Origin: Aquila chrysaetos chrysaetos
Taxonomy: Eukaryota > Chordata > Aves > Accipitriformes > Accipitridae
Reading direction: 5' to 3'
Assembly (NCBI RefSeq): GCF_900496995.4
Contig: NC_044012.1
Location: 4,092,001-4,156,000, forward strand
DNA: 64,000 bases
Under the pieces are notes generated by a model that was not told where the DNA came from, searched no databases, and saw nothing but the letters and a program-made list of their open reading frames with translations. This document shows, piece after piece, positions 14,531 through 27,000 of this stretch. The first letter of the stretch is position 1, and each line of letters begins with the position of its first letter. The translations under genes were made by a program, and so were the position numbers.

Positions 14531-17500
14531 TTCTCCCCTCACTATGGGTCATGCATTCCTTCCAGTCACTAGGATCTAGTCCACAGCCCAGAGTAATCTT
14601 TATGATCTGTATACATGCAAGACATACTGCAATTTAATTTAGTAAAGTTAGTTAGGCATTGCAGTTTTGCTGTAGATATAGAGGCTGCATCTTGGTGACA
14701 TGTTTCCTCTCAGTTAATAGGCTATGACAGGAGGCTTTTATCACACCTGTAAGTACATTTTCTGAGATACTGCATATTACCATCTTTACTCATAGTCAGA
14801 GTCACCTCTTCACTGCACCCTTTCTTCCTCCTTTTATAGAAGGGAGTTGGTTACTAGCAGGCAGAGGTTTTTGTAAAGGGAACTGCAAAGACTTGCAAAA
14901 CCCAGAACTTCCTTTGTGACTACCTAAGGATGTAGTTCTGATTACAGTCAGACTCTTTCTTTTAGCCATATATGGCAATCCCATAAAAATCAGAAGACAA
15001 ATCAGGTAAGTAACTGCAAGGTTATAGCTGTCACAGCAGCCAATTAAATGCAGAGCTGAATAATATGTATATAAAAGGGCATCTGTGTGCAGGTTTGGAC
15101 TATACCTTTTAAAGTCAAAGGAATTTTGTGCTGAGGTCACACTACAAGATGATCAGTGGGCTGAGCCTACAACTAGTTTCATCAAATATCAACATTTTTG
15201 CAGGATTTCACTTACTGTGACTGTAGATGGCTTGTAAAAAATCAAGTCTACAGCAAAACAGGAAACACAGAGCCTAATGGCATTAAAAAGAGGTACAATG
15301 ACTTTTGTGTTCAGTAGACCCTAAAACAGGAACAAGGGGCTTTTATAATTTAACTCCACTGTTTTCAAGAGGTCAAGTTTGACCTCTTTTGCAAAGGCCA
15401 GAGTTCTGCAATATAATGTAACTAAAATGCTGAGTAATAACTGTGAAGTTAAAAGTATCAAATGTGTTTCCTCCATGTAACTTAAAACGCTGCTTATTAG
15501 TGTAGTGGCTGGAAGAGAGTTTTGAAGCCCAATGGCTTCTTTGGAAGTATAGTCCCAATCTCCCCTTCCCAAAAGGGGAATATACCCAAAAAGGGGAATA
15601 TACACCCTAAAAATAACCTGCTGAAAAGTGCCACTGATGTGGTATCACCATTCTTTGGAGTTCACAGAATTCTCTGATGCCTGTGGCCTGAGAGGGCTGG
15701 TTTTATGCTCAATGCATGTGTGAATGCAGCTAACTATAAGCTCTGGAACAGAAATCATCTGTATCTCTCTGTCTGCATAGTCTTTGGCACAGCGGGGTCC
15801 CGCTCTCAGCCGGCCTTTAATAAGAACACAGTGGAAGGTATGTATCATATCAAAGGTGAATCAGAACGATTCTCTGCATCACTGCCACCAGAGGGTAACA
15901 ACCTTAACAAATGTGCATACAAGACTGATGAACAGCAAAATTTCTCTCTGTTCTAACCCAAGATAGGAAAAAAATAATTTAAAAAAAGCATAATCTAGGA
16001 AAAACAGATGTGCTTGATATAAACACACAGCTGCTCAGTTCATCGTTTACATTCTAGGTTGTTACCTTGCAATAATTTCCTTTAACTGAAAGAAAGTATT
16101 ATTAGAATTACATGGAACTAAGGCCATTTAGATTTTCTATAGTCTTGGCAAACTAATAAAGCCAAACCTACTCCATTTATGCAAGTCAAAACTATACAGT
16201 GTTTTAAATAAAGTGGTTTGGGGTTTTGTGGGTTTGTTTTTTCACTCTGCAAACAAATACACATCTATCACTAGTTCACAAAATTACCCACAATTGTTTC
16301 CAGAACCCTCTTGTGTCTTCTTCCTCTTTTTTATATACCAGTATATTCTTGAATGTCCTTAAAAGGCTTCTTAGTGTATTCTCTCTTTCTTACTAGCAGA
16401 AACAAAGTGACTTGAGACACCTAACTAGCTCAGCTAGAGCATCTGCAAATACATGTGAGGAAGTGACTAGTCATTTATAGAGTATTGCAAACTGTTACTC
16501 TTATGGACCAGGTTTCTAGCTTGACGTTATACACTTGGTGCAAAAACGCTATGAAAGGGTGTTAGCCTGTGACCTGGAAATCCCCCCCCCCCCCCCCAGT
16601 AGGAGCATAATCTATGCGATTTAGTGTTAGTATCTTGGGCTTTAAGAGAGTATCTACCCTGCAGATTACAGCCTAGTGTTACAGGCAAGCGACAAAACGC
16701 CATCCAGCAGCAGCAGGGAGTTCAGTTTAGACTGACAGTCAGGGCAAATAAACTCACAGTTCGTAGAGTCACCTCCGTTACAAATGGGCAAGACTTGAAC
16801 AGAAGAGGGCAAAGCAGCACATGTTTTCTTTGCAAAAGTGGCTGCTTGGAGCTAAGGGAGGCCAGGTACCCTTCAGTAGCTTTTGAGTCGTTCTGAGCTC
16901 AATAGTTAGAGAAGAGAGGTCATGAAATCACCATATGTTTGTGAAGATGATACTGGTCAGCCAGTCTGCCAGTCAGTCTTAGTGCAGGGTCAGTTAGACC
17001 AGGATCTCTAGTCCTGTATCTCCAGACTGTCAACATATCCTAGAGACAGAGCTACAGTATGAAACTCAACCCTTAAAAAAAAGAAAAAAAAAAAAAAAGC
17101 ATCCAATTGCATGTGAAACAGTAGGTCCACAGAAACATTAGCCTTTAAAAATAAAATAAAGAAAAGAAGAAAAACCTAACTTGAATAAAAAGTTTTGTTT
17201 TTCTTCTTCTGTATGTTTCATTTTTTCTCCTTAGGCATCAACTGGAAATTAATTAATACTTATACAAACCAAACCATCACAGCAGACATTTTCCCAGGAC
17301 CTGCTTATGTAGGCCAGGGAGGGACTTTTACCAGGAATGGAGTTTTGTCCTCATGGTCCATATTATGTTTGCAGAGTTAATGGGAAAGAGATGAAACTAA
17401 TTTCTTATAGGAGCTTTTACTTCCACACACATGCAGTCTATAAACGCGGGAATCCAAACACATTTTCAACAGGGTTGAAGCACTCAGTGTAGGCTACACA

Positions 17501-18720
17501 GCTAACTTTCTAAACATACGGTGCCACCGTGTGGACAAATAAGTCTCAAGCAGTTTCCACTTGAGCCTTGCTGAATTTGTGCTCACATTACATGAACATC
17601 CCATTCGTTTCCTTAGGTTTTTCTTGCTATGTCCTGATCCTGCTGATACAAGCTGGTTAACTTCCCTGGCTCTGTGATGACCATAACAAACCTGAAGCAG
17701 TACCCATTTATTCAAACATGACCATCTTGGAATTCTGGTCAATACGTTCCTAATCCTGAGCTGGCAACAAGAAGAATATTCTACAGGTTTTTATGAAGTT
17801 TTGCATACCATGAAGATTTAAAAAAAAAACAGACGTATTTTTGGAAATTAACTTTATCAGGATTTTTACTTGATGCAAAAGAACAAAAAAAAAAATGGGA
17901 GCTCTGCCATGGCTAGTACAGATTATTTTCTTTCTTTTGTATGTATAAAGGAACATAGATGCTTTCTGTTGAAAACACACTGATCAGACTATTATTGAAA
18001 GTTAAATGACAAAGCTGCTAACCTGTTCCATGGTATCTGGTTGCAGAAACGCAAACAACGCCAGCTTTGTGGGAATCTGCACATCTTCCCCCTGGCTAGA
18101 AGGAGGCTTCACACTGACCTCTGGCTGCAAACAAACCAACCAGAATTAGACGAAGCACGGACAGATGAGGCGTCACTGCTATGAAGGCAAAGGCTTAGAT
18201 AGATTTCAGGAACCAAACCCTGCGCCTGAAAGTACAAGGGGAGTGCTGCTGAAGTAACGTAGCTGAGATGGAAAGTTGTTGATCTGAAAAAAGTGAGTTC
18301 TGGGGCCAGTTTTGCAACCACCGAGGCTATAATTTTTCTCATACGTATTCATGTCGCCGACTGAAGGCATGGCGGATCCCTAAGCACTGTCCCTGCAATG
18401 TTGCGTTTGTCCCTCAGCCTTTGTACAGCCTTGTACAGCGTGATTTTGCCAGCCACGAGATAGAAGCTTAACCTACTCATTGAGAAGTTTTGTGTTTTCT
18501 CTCCACTCCCTATCGCCATGGAAATTCACCAGAGCCTGACTGTATACATTGAAAATGACATATATGTGTCTGTACGTATATTACACACAGGCATACACAT
18601 CTTTTTTCCTTCCCAAAAGCCAAGAGCTATTCCCAGCACAGATCAGGGCCGGCAACGCCTTCTCCCACAGACCCTTCTGGGATCTGCCCCGGTACTTATT
18701 AAAACCTCTTCAGCACCGGG
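14531..18720. other. Intergenic DNA left of the MEAK7 promoter
   Basis: No gene was recognised. The stretch contains two copies of an 18-bp motif with the core AAAAGGGGAATATAC (15571-15606), a run of 16 C at 16582-16597 and A-rich tracts around 17075-17098 and 17820-17895. Base composition shifts from AT-rich to GC-rich as it nears the MEAK7 CpG island. Confidence 0.6.
15571..15606. repeat. Two-copy 18-bp tandem repeat
   Basis: The core AAAAGGGGAATATAC occurs at 15571 and again 18 bp later at 15589. It is a simple local duplication in intergenic DNA with no sign of function. Confidence 0.75.
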
Positions 18721-18836
18721 CACCCAGGCACTTTAGCTCTGACAGTGGCCGCCGGCGCTGGTCGCTCTGCCCCAGCTACAACTCTGAATTTTCACCTTCT
18801 ATTTGAACCACATTTTAGGGCTGGGGAGCCGGGCCG

Positions 18837-18972
18837 CCTCAGGGAGAAAGGGCCCGCCTCAGGGAGAAAGGGCCCCCCTCAGGGAGAAAGGGCCCCCTCA
18901 GGGAGAAAGGGCCCCCTCAGGGAGAAAGGCCCGCTTCAGGGAGAAAGGGCCCCCCTCAGGGAGAAAGGGCCG
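18837..18972. repeat. Minisatellite: seven copies of a 19-20 bp unit
   Basis: The unit reads roughly CCTCAGGGAGAAAGGGCCC. Copies start at 18837, 18857, 18877, 18896, 18915, 18934 and 18954, so spacing alternates between 19 and 20 bp. The array lies inside the MEAK7 CpG island. Long open frames across it are a by-product of the repeat and are not evidence of a protein. Confidence 0.95.
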
Positions 18973-19170
18973 CCACGGCCTCGCTCGGCTCCGGAGCTTT
19001 CCCCAGCGGGCTCCGGGGCCAACAGCGCCCGTCCCTCCCCGCCGCCGCCGCCTCAGAGGCGGCGCCATCCCCCGCCGCGGCCCAGCTCCCGCCCTCACCG
19101 CGCTCCGCCCCGGCCGGGCGGCCTACAGGCGCCGGCCGGCGCCGGCTCCATCTGCCAGGGCGCGTTTAAA

Positions 19171-19225
19171 AGTCCAGGGGCCGATCCAGGGGGGGGGGCT
19201 GAAAGGGGCCGAGGGTGCCCTGCCG
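19171..19225 (+). other. MEAK7: Candidate 3' part of the non-coding MEAK7 exon 1
   Basis: The MEAK7 start codon lies nine bases into an exon whose acceptor is at 20894, so at least one upstream 5' UTR exon is needed. The best donor in the CpG island is GCCG|GTAAGC, with the exon ending at 19225. The 5' limit given here is arbitrary. The inference rests on donor quality and position only. Confidence 0.45.
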
Positions 19226-20902
19226 GTAAGCAGAGAGGTGGGCTCGCCGCGCCGTCCCGTCCCGCCTCGGAGCGGAGCGGAGCGGGGGGGGGGGGGGTCC
19301 TCTCGCCTCACACCCATCGCTGGGATGGGGATTGGGGAGGGATGGACTAAGCACACCGGGAAATAAACCGGTAAAATGGCAAACCGCGAAGCCTTTTGCC
19401 CGGCCCTGTACCGGTCCAGCCTTCGCGCCGGTGCGGGGAGGGCGGTGTGTCAGCGCCGGGCCTCGGCCCCGCTGCCGGGCTGCGGCCCAGGGCCGCCTCG
19501 GCCCGGTCACGGGCTGAGGGAGAGGGGTCGAGGACCCCCGTCCTCCAGCGGTTTGCTGCTTAAATTAATAGTGTCTTCGCGGTTTTTCTTCCAGGTTACA
19601 GTCGTTTCCACTGACCCTTTAGGGTTTACCCCGCGATCGACATCTTCCTCACAGGCAAGCGAGGCTTTGGGGCCTGTACTGGTCAGTGAAGGTAAAGAAG
19701 CCCAACCCAGCTGCTTAGGTACAGTTGTTTATCAAAGTCAGCATCAGTTAACGACAGAAGGATTGGGTTAGGCTAAACAAAGAGTCCTTCTGAGGCTGCT
19801 GAAGGGCTGCGTGAAGGGCTTGTCTGGAAAAAGAGATCTCTGTGGAACTGGGAATCCTGCACCAAAAGTGAGGTGCCAGAAGGGATGTGGAATTTGAGGA
19901 AAGAAAACTATGAAAGGATGTTTTATTCCTCTTCTCATCTTTTTTTTATGTTGTCACCCCAGGAGTGTGTCTACCCCAGATAGATGGGAAGGCTGTTTAC
20001 AGTGGTGACTGTCATTGCGGTCATGGTGGGATTTCAGGCCTTACTATGGCACTGTTAGGTCTGTGCTGTGCTGGTCCAGGGAGAAAGCCAGAGCATGTGG
20101 CCCAGACAACACTATAACATTAGTCTCTGTAATGCAGGTGAATCCTGGGACAGAGAAATCATAGTTGTACCATTAAACGTGGAAAACCCAAACCAACCCC
20201 CGCCTCCCCCGCCCCAACTTTAATTCTGTGGTTACCAGCTCTCAACAATTTATTGACTTCATATGAAGCTGTGTGTTTCTGATGGATCTTGAGTCGTCTT
20301 CCTAAATGTTTTTGTTACTGTGTTTCTTGGCAGCTTTTTGAATGATTTTTGTGTTGCGTCTTTAGAAAAAACATTCTCATGTCATCTTCAGAGACTTTAC
20401 AGTGATGGTGTTTTAGTGCCACGTGTTATTGGCAGACTTAGCTTCAGTCCATTAATGCTTCAAAAAGATGCAGCATAATCTGTCATAAATAATCCATAAT
20501 CAGGCTATTTCCTTCATGTCACTGATGTATTCCAGCTGACAGACCCGTGGTCCCTTTGTGCAAACTATTTTAATCATTAGATCATATTGGTTTTTCCATT
20601 TGATAAGACTTGAATGAGGGTTGAATTGGTAGACAGGATGGTTTTAGCAAAGAGCTGGCAGATTGTCATTTTTTAAAGTACAGTTACTGTTCATGGATGT
20701 TCTTCAAGTTCGTTAAGTCTCAGTGAATAGAGACTAAACAGTAATTTTAATAGTTTCCTGGAAGGCTGTTAATTTGCTTTTGTAAAACTTGCACTGGTAT
20801 GTTAATCTGTTTGATATCTCTTTCATGGTCATTGTGATACCTTTCTGTGTTTACTGTTTTGTTTTTTTTTTTATTCCTTTTCCTTTGCTTCAGGTTGAAA
20901 AG

Positions 20903-21070
20903 ATGGGAAATGCAGAAAGCAATGCCTATCAGAATCACCTTTCCAGATTTCTTCCTGAGGAGCAATCTGTCATTGATGGAGTATTTGATACCTTATCAGG
21001 ATTGAGTGGCTCAGCTGGAGCAAAAAATGGCAAAGGTATAAAGAAAACTGTGACTCTGGCAGCACTACAG
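20903..21070 (+). CDS. MEAK7: MEAK7 coding exon 1
   Basis: Residues 1-56. The exon itself begins at 20894 after a T-rich tract ending TTCAG, with nine bases of 5' UTR before the ATG. It carries the myristoylation-type N-terminus and the conserved FLPEEQSVIDGVFDTLSG stretch. It ends in phase 0 at CTACAG|GTAAGA. Confidence 0.96.
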
Positions 21071-24000
21071 GTAAGACAATCTATTATTCCTGATATATCT
21101 GTGATGTAGTGCATTGAACATAATTCCAGAAAGAAACAAAGGATGTGGCAATAGTTACTCTTTAAGGATTGCTCGTCTCAATGTAATACTTAAATATCTA
21201 TCCTGCCCCAAAACATTAACTTTTTCTTACAGTTTAACGTGAGTAGTGACTTTCAGGTTTGTATTTTTCTCTTAAATTGTACTGTTAGGTCAATGTGCAG
21301 CTTTCCTGATTCTGAAGTAAGTTGGGACATATGAAAATATTTTTAAAGAAACTTGAAAAATGAGAAGAATATTCTTCCCCCTGGAGTGTGTGATTATTTA
21401 CAGATTTTCTTGAGAAGCTGTCACAAATTCAATTTGTATTTGGTTCTATCTTTCTCCCTCAATTGCATCCCTGTCTCTAATCTTTTCACTTGCATTAGAA
21501 GGAGAGAATTCAATTTTACTTGATTAAGCTGTGGCTCCCTGTTTTAGCTAATTAACATACATTATGCTTTCTGATTAACTTTGCATTCATTTTCTAATCA
21601 AGAAAGAAGAGGAAAATGATTTGTTGCAATACTTGGTAACTTCAGTTAGGTAGGAACCAAGTGGCCAGATGAATGCAGTATTAAAAGTGTATTTTTATAT
21701 ATGTTACACAGTTAATGGAACCAAATTAAAACTCAGGGAAAGCAGCAGGTTATTTTAAGGTATTTAGCAATGCATCTGCATACAGACCAGCTTTAGCCTT
21801 CCTCCAGCCTGGCTGTTTATGAGCTACCACCAGTTTGGAAACCGTGTTGCTGCTGCCCAGCTTTTCAGCCCTAATAGGTCCAAGAACCTGGTCCTTGGTG
21901 TCTGTTATTTGATTGGGACCTGGAAGAACTTCTCTTTCTAGCTTTGCCCCTAGATCAATGTGACTTCTGATGAACGTTTTTTCTTTTTCCTTCCTGCCTT
22001 TTTGTTTGCCAACTTAAATTAAAATCTTTTGAAAGACTGTCTGTAGGTGCCTAATTCCTTAGTGCAGGGACTGTTGCAGTGGCATGCTTGCCTCGTAGGT
22101 GTCTATGCTCATGCCTGAGCTAGATTGATACGTGGCAGATTTGATCTAGCAACAGTCTGGTAACATTGACGAGGCCCCAAACATAACCTCGTGTACTCTG
22201 CTTAGGCTCAGTGCTTTACTAGAAGGAAACTACGTGGCTTCTGGATCAGAGCAGGCTGTGTTGCATAGCTTGGAAAGCAGGTAGAGCAGGTATCTCTCAA
22301 TACTTTCTTGAAGCCATTTAAGACAAGGATTCTAAACTGTCAGAGGTGTGAGTTTGTTAGATGTTTGTTAAAGTTTCCCTTTTTACAGTCCTTTTTTGCA
22401 CCCCAGTTCTACTCATTGGAAAAGCTATAAGCATAACAAAACTGTGCAACAAAGTTAGTAGTGGGTGGGAGAGGGTAGGGGGTAGGTAGGTGATACCGCA
22501 GTGTGAAGTAAAAAGCCCTTCAGTATAGTGTTTTTAATTATGTTCCCTGCTGCTTGTCTTGCTTCAGGCTCATGTAGCACTTTTAGAAAGCCTCTTAAAG
22601 ACAGCTGTCCCCCCTGTGACAGTCCCTCCCTCAATATGAAGCACTCTAATGTGCAGGACTGGCTGCTAATTCTGCTTCTGCTGAAATCAATGGGAGTTTT
22701 ACCACTGACGTCAACAAAAGCAGAGTAGAGCTTGGCATACTGGATCTTGCCCTATATGCACAGCAACAGCCATTAACATAAACTAGGAGCAGCCCTGGTG
22801 GCTTCAATAGGAGTGGTATTGAGCCAGCAATAGATTGGTAATAGCAGCTCCACTGAATACAGCCGGAGTGCTTTTATGCAGGTGGAGCTCCATTGATTTC
22901 AGCGTAGTCCCCACTGGGCTGCACCCCTCTATATGAGTCAAGTCAGGTGTTCAGCATGTTATGCACAGTGCTTTGTGCAGTGAAGACACTGTGTAATCAT
23001 GTCCTAGTGTATGGATGTATTTTAGATTATTTATTTTTAAACAGTGTAATTATCTTGAATACTGAAAGTTTCTTGAATTCGGAGTCAGATCTTTCCCATG
23101 GTGTTGTGATGTATGATGATGTATACCAGTTAGATTTCAATTCAAAGGGCCAGTCATGCAATTTAGATAAGTAAGTTTTGATTTCGACTGTCCTAAGATC
23201 AGGGATGCCTTATAAAAATCAGGTGATCTCAGTTTTGTTCCGTGCTTGAATTAGATGTTGCTATGCAGAGGGAAACTTCTCAGAATTTTTTCTACATGTG
23301 CATGTAGGGTTAAACACATTGCCTGCATTGTCTTGAGGCCAAAACTGATATACGGGAGAAACTTTACTTTCTCTTTGTTTTTAGGTATCTGTGAGCTCCC
23401 CTATCAAAAACAGGGTTAAGGACCGGCAGAGTTGTAAACCTTTACAAGAGAGTTAATATACAGAAATCCTTTGCTAATATCCTGTAAACGCTTTTCAGTG
23501 TTGGGTTTTTTAAAATCCATGGCATTTGTGGAAAAAACAAGATCAACTTAAATCACTAAATTGTATTGGAAAGGAGATACTGTAAAAATAGAGGGTTTTT
23601 TCTATTGGAAAACCAGTTCTTTGACAAAAGTTTGTTGCTGATAGTAGATACTTGGTATTGAAATCCTTCATTCAGAGCAATATATATCAGCACAGATTAG
23701 CTGGAATATATTAGTTATCCTTCATTTTTAAAATATGTTCTTTGCTGTTTTTCTCGTTGTAGGCGTATATGCGGGAGCCATTACCAGAGCAAATGACTGT
23801 TAGGTTATACAACGGAATGAAAAGTATTGACCTGACTGGGAAATCATCTGGGCTGAGTGAACAGATTGCTAAGGAGCAGTTTGTAATTTTTATGTCAAAC
23901 CTCTTAAAAGGGAATGCAGATGAGAAGATTACCATAATAATGAGAATGATCTCCAAGACAGAAGGGCCTGTGAAGGGCAAACAAATCCAAGAGGTAAACA

Positions 24001-27000
24001 GGCAGTTTAAATGTGTGTTGGGGGGACAGTAAGAGAACAGAGACAGAAAGGTAATTTGAAGGTAATCTTTAGAGCACAAAATTCAGAACAGGGATTCCTG
24101 ACTTTTTGTATGTTTTTTTATCTCTTTACCACTGACTTGCTGATCTGGGACAAACAGTGTAGGCAAACCGGGTTATATGGGCTGACCATTTCAGCTGTGG
24201 GCTTTTCCATGCTGACTTGCCTACTTTGAGAACCAGGGTCTGGATTTTGCGAAAAGCACCGACTGTTTAGTCTCATGGTTCACAGGATCACTATGAAGGG
24301 TGCAGAGACTGGCTATATTTAAGAGCCAGCAAGGGTTGTGGTGTGGCTGGTGCTTCTGGGAACTGAGCAAAATGCTTTCTAGAGCTTTAGTTGCAGGATA
24401 GATATGTGAATCAAATACATAGCTTGCAAGGTAGAAGTGTGGGATCTCCCAAAACAGTAATTCACTAGCAGCTCCTACCACTGCAAAGTTTGGACCTCCC
24501 CTCCCTCTTTCATGCCCTATGTTATGGAGATGCTTTGTGAAGTAACATTTACAAAAAGTCTTGAAAAAGGATACTTTTCAAGACCTATGACTCTGAAACA
24601 GCATTTCTGTTATTTCTGACTCGTCATGGGATGTTTCTGCCATTGGGATTACAGCATCAGTACTACTTGACTTTATTTTCAGAAAGTCCTTCGAAGCTCT
24701 TGGCAATTTCATTTAAGAAATGCCAAAATGGTGATGTTTTAACCTTTTAAGTTCACAGAGGATCTGATCATGTCTGTAGTCCATGTACTGAGTTACAGGA
24801 AGGAACTGAAAGGTTGGAATTCGGAGAATACTAGGGATTCTGCAAGTGGAGTAAAGGCTCTGGCTTCTCAGCTCCTATCAGAATTGAAGCTTGCAGGTAA
24901 GCAGCACTGATGTGGTATATCCCACAATGGCCCAGAGCTCATGTAGTCGCTGATCTCTCAAGAATTTTTCTCTTCAGGTCACATCTTTGAGTTTAAATGG
25001 CGAGACCAATATTTCAAACCTAGTGTTTTGCAAATGACTTGGGAATTTTATTTATTTTACCCTACCATCTTTCTAACTTCAATTCAGGAGAGCTTTAGTT
25101 TGAAGTCCCGGTTTAAGTGGACGTACAAAACTATTTGTCATGGAACACGCCTATTTTACAAATACCTGACTTGCAGGTGACGGGCTTTTAGATGCATGTG
25201 CATATATTTATGACTGTATGTCCTTTTGCACTGTTGTAATAATAGATTTTGCTGTCTTGCAAAGAACATCTGGTAGGTTGTAATTAGGAGTCCATGTTCC
25301 TTAATCATGACAGCCCAACCAATGGATGTCACAGGCAAATGTTTCTCAGTTCTGTGGATGCATCTGCTTAACGTAGTTGACACTTTACTGTCACTGTCTC
25401 CTTTCATATGTGGTCTCATTTCCATTAAAATAATGGAATATTGTGTTTACACTTAAAAATCAACTGATTATTTTCCAGACCGGGAGACTTACTACTGTTT
25501 CTGTGTGTTGTCTTATTTAGATGGGACAAAACCTGTGGGTCCTCAGCTGATGGAGACAAATTTTGATCAAAGTGTCATTGAGGATTGGGTGTACAGAGTT
25601 CCACAGATCTCAATTTTCCTCAGTGTTGTTATCAGGCAAGGCCTCCATGTTCTGCATTCTCTCCCAGACCAAACCAAAGACATACTCAACCTGGTTCCAG
25701 GCTGCAAAGGCATCAAAGGAAGAGGACTTGTCAGTCTCTTTGACATCCCATCTATCATATACATCAACTCCCTTCTGCCTGCAGAGCTACAGCACAAGTG
25801 GCAGCTTTTATTTTCTTCTAGGCTTCATGGAGAAAGCTTTTCACAGTTATGTGGGCATATAGTGAACAAAGGTCCTTGTGTAGTGATCTTAAAGGACTTA
25901 GATGGTTATATCTTTGGTGGGTTTGCATCTCACTCCTGGGAGGTGAAGCCACAGTTTCAAGGTAAAACTCACTTTTCTTTTTCTAGTATCTCATGGCTCT
26001 GGTAAACATTGCCTATTCTGTACAGGTACAAGAATGCTGTCCACTTAATGGATGCTGTCATTTTACTTTCATGACATGCAGTATTTCTTATACTTCCAAG
26101 TGTATTTTCCTGTGGCAAAAATAACACTAATTTTTGCAAAATATAAAATACATGCTAAGTTATTGCTGCTTTGTACCCCGTCAGGCATATTACTGATTAA
26201 TTTTTACAGCTTGTCTGTTATTTGATAAGACTTTTAAGATTGCGGGACTTACTGATCATGGAACAAGTTTTCTTTTCAGCGAAGTCTATCAACCCCTGTA
26301 GCTGCATGGGTTGAAAATGAAATGAAAATGAAGGAAATGCAGCATAGACGATGAATTAGAGTTTAAATAAGATGTCCAGCAGATGGCAATCTTCCATCTC
26401 AGAACAGCTGAGCCCAACACCAGGTTATGCCTCTTGTTGCCATTTGTGCACTGTCTGTCTTTGTTTCCCTTTTAAAATCCAGCAGCAAAAGGGTCCTTTG
26501 GGCAAGCTAAACTTTTTGTTTCCTTGAAACCTCTGGGGAGAATAGAGGGACTTTTGTTAACTCTTTGGAAAGAACTCTCGTGATGGCTTTCTGAAAAAAA
26601 ATTAGGGACTCTGAATAATCCGTCTTGCTGGGAATCCTCACTTTTGCTACATTAAAAACTGAATTCCTATACTTAATTAGTATTTGATAATTACCACTTC
26701 AGTCAGTTAATATAATGTTATGTTACACTGATTACACAACACTCTCCTTGTGTTTTTCCTGATGGAATAACACATGTAGCATACTAGACAATCACACCAC
26801 AGGTCCCTCCGAATACCAAACTGGGCATATTGAACACTGTACTCTAAGTCATTGACCCTAAATAATCTATATATCAATATAGTCGGAACTAAGGGTGTCT
26901 GCACCCTTAAGGATAAGGGTCTAGCAGTTTGCCAGTTTTAGATGTTACGATACAAGCCTGTGATAGGTGTACCCTTACATAGTAATGTAATGCACTAGTC

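Larger units (their letters stand above)
18725..19560 (+). promoter_or_regulatory. MEAK7: CpG-rich promoter region of MEAK7
   Basis: Composition jumps from AT-rich to strongly GC- and CpG-rich here, with repeated CCGCC, GCCGGC and CGG steps, then falls back before the first coding exon at 20.9 kb. That is typical of a housekeeping CpG-island promoter. It lies 1.3-2.2 kb upstream of the MEAK7 start codon, on the correct side. A TTTAAA motif at 19165-19170 could act as a weak TATA-like element. A minisatellite sits at its left part. The exact transcription start cannot be read from sequence. Confidence 0.75.

Noticed and set aside
18745-19350. Open frames of 187-201 codons on the + strand, rich in Gly, Pro, Arg and Lys
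   Set aside because: They arise from the minisatellite and the CpG-rich, stop-poor sequence. Two frames read through the same repeat and there is no recognisable domain.
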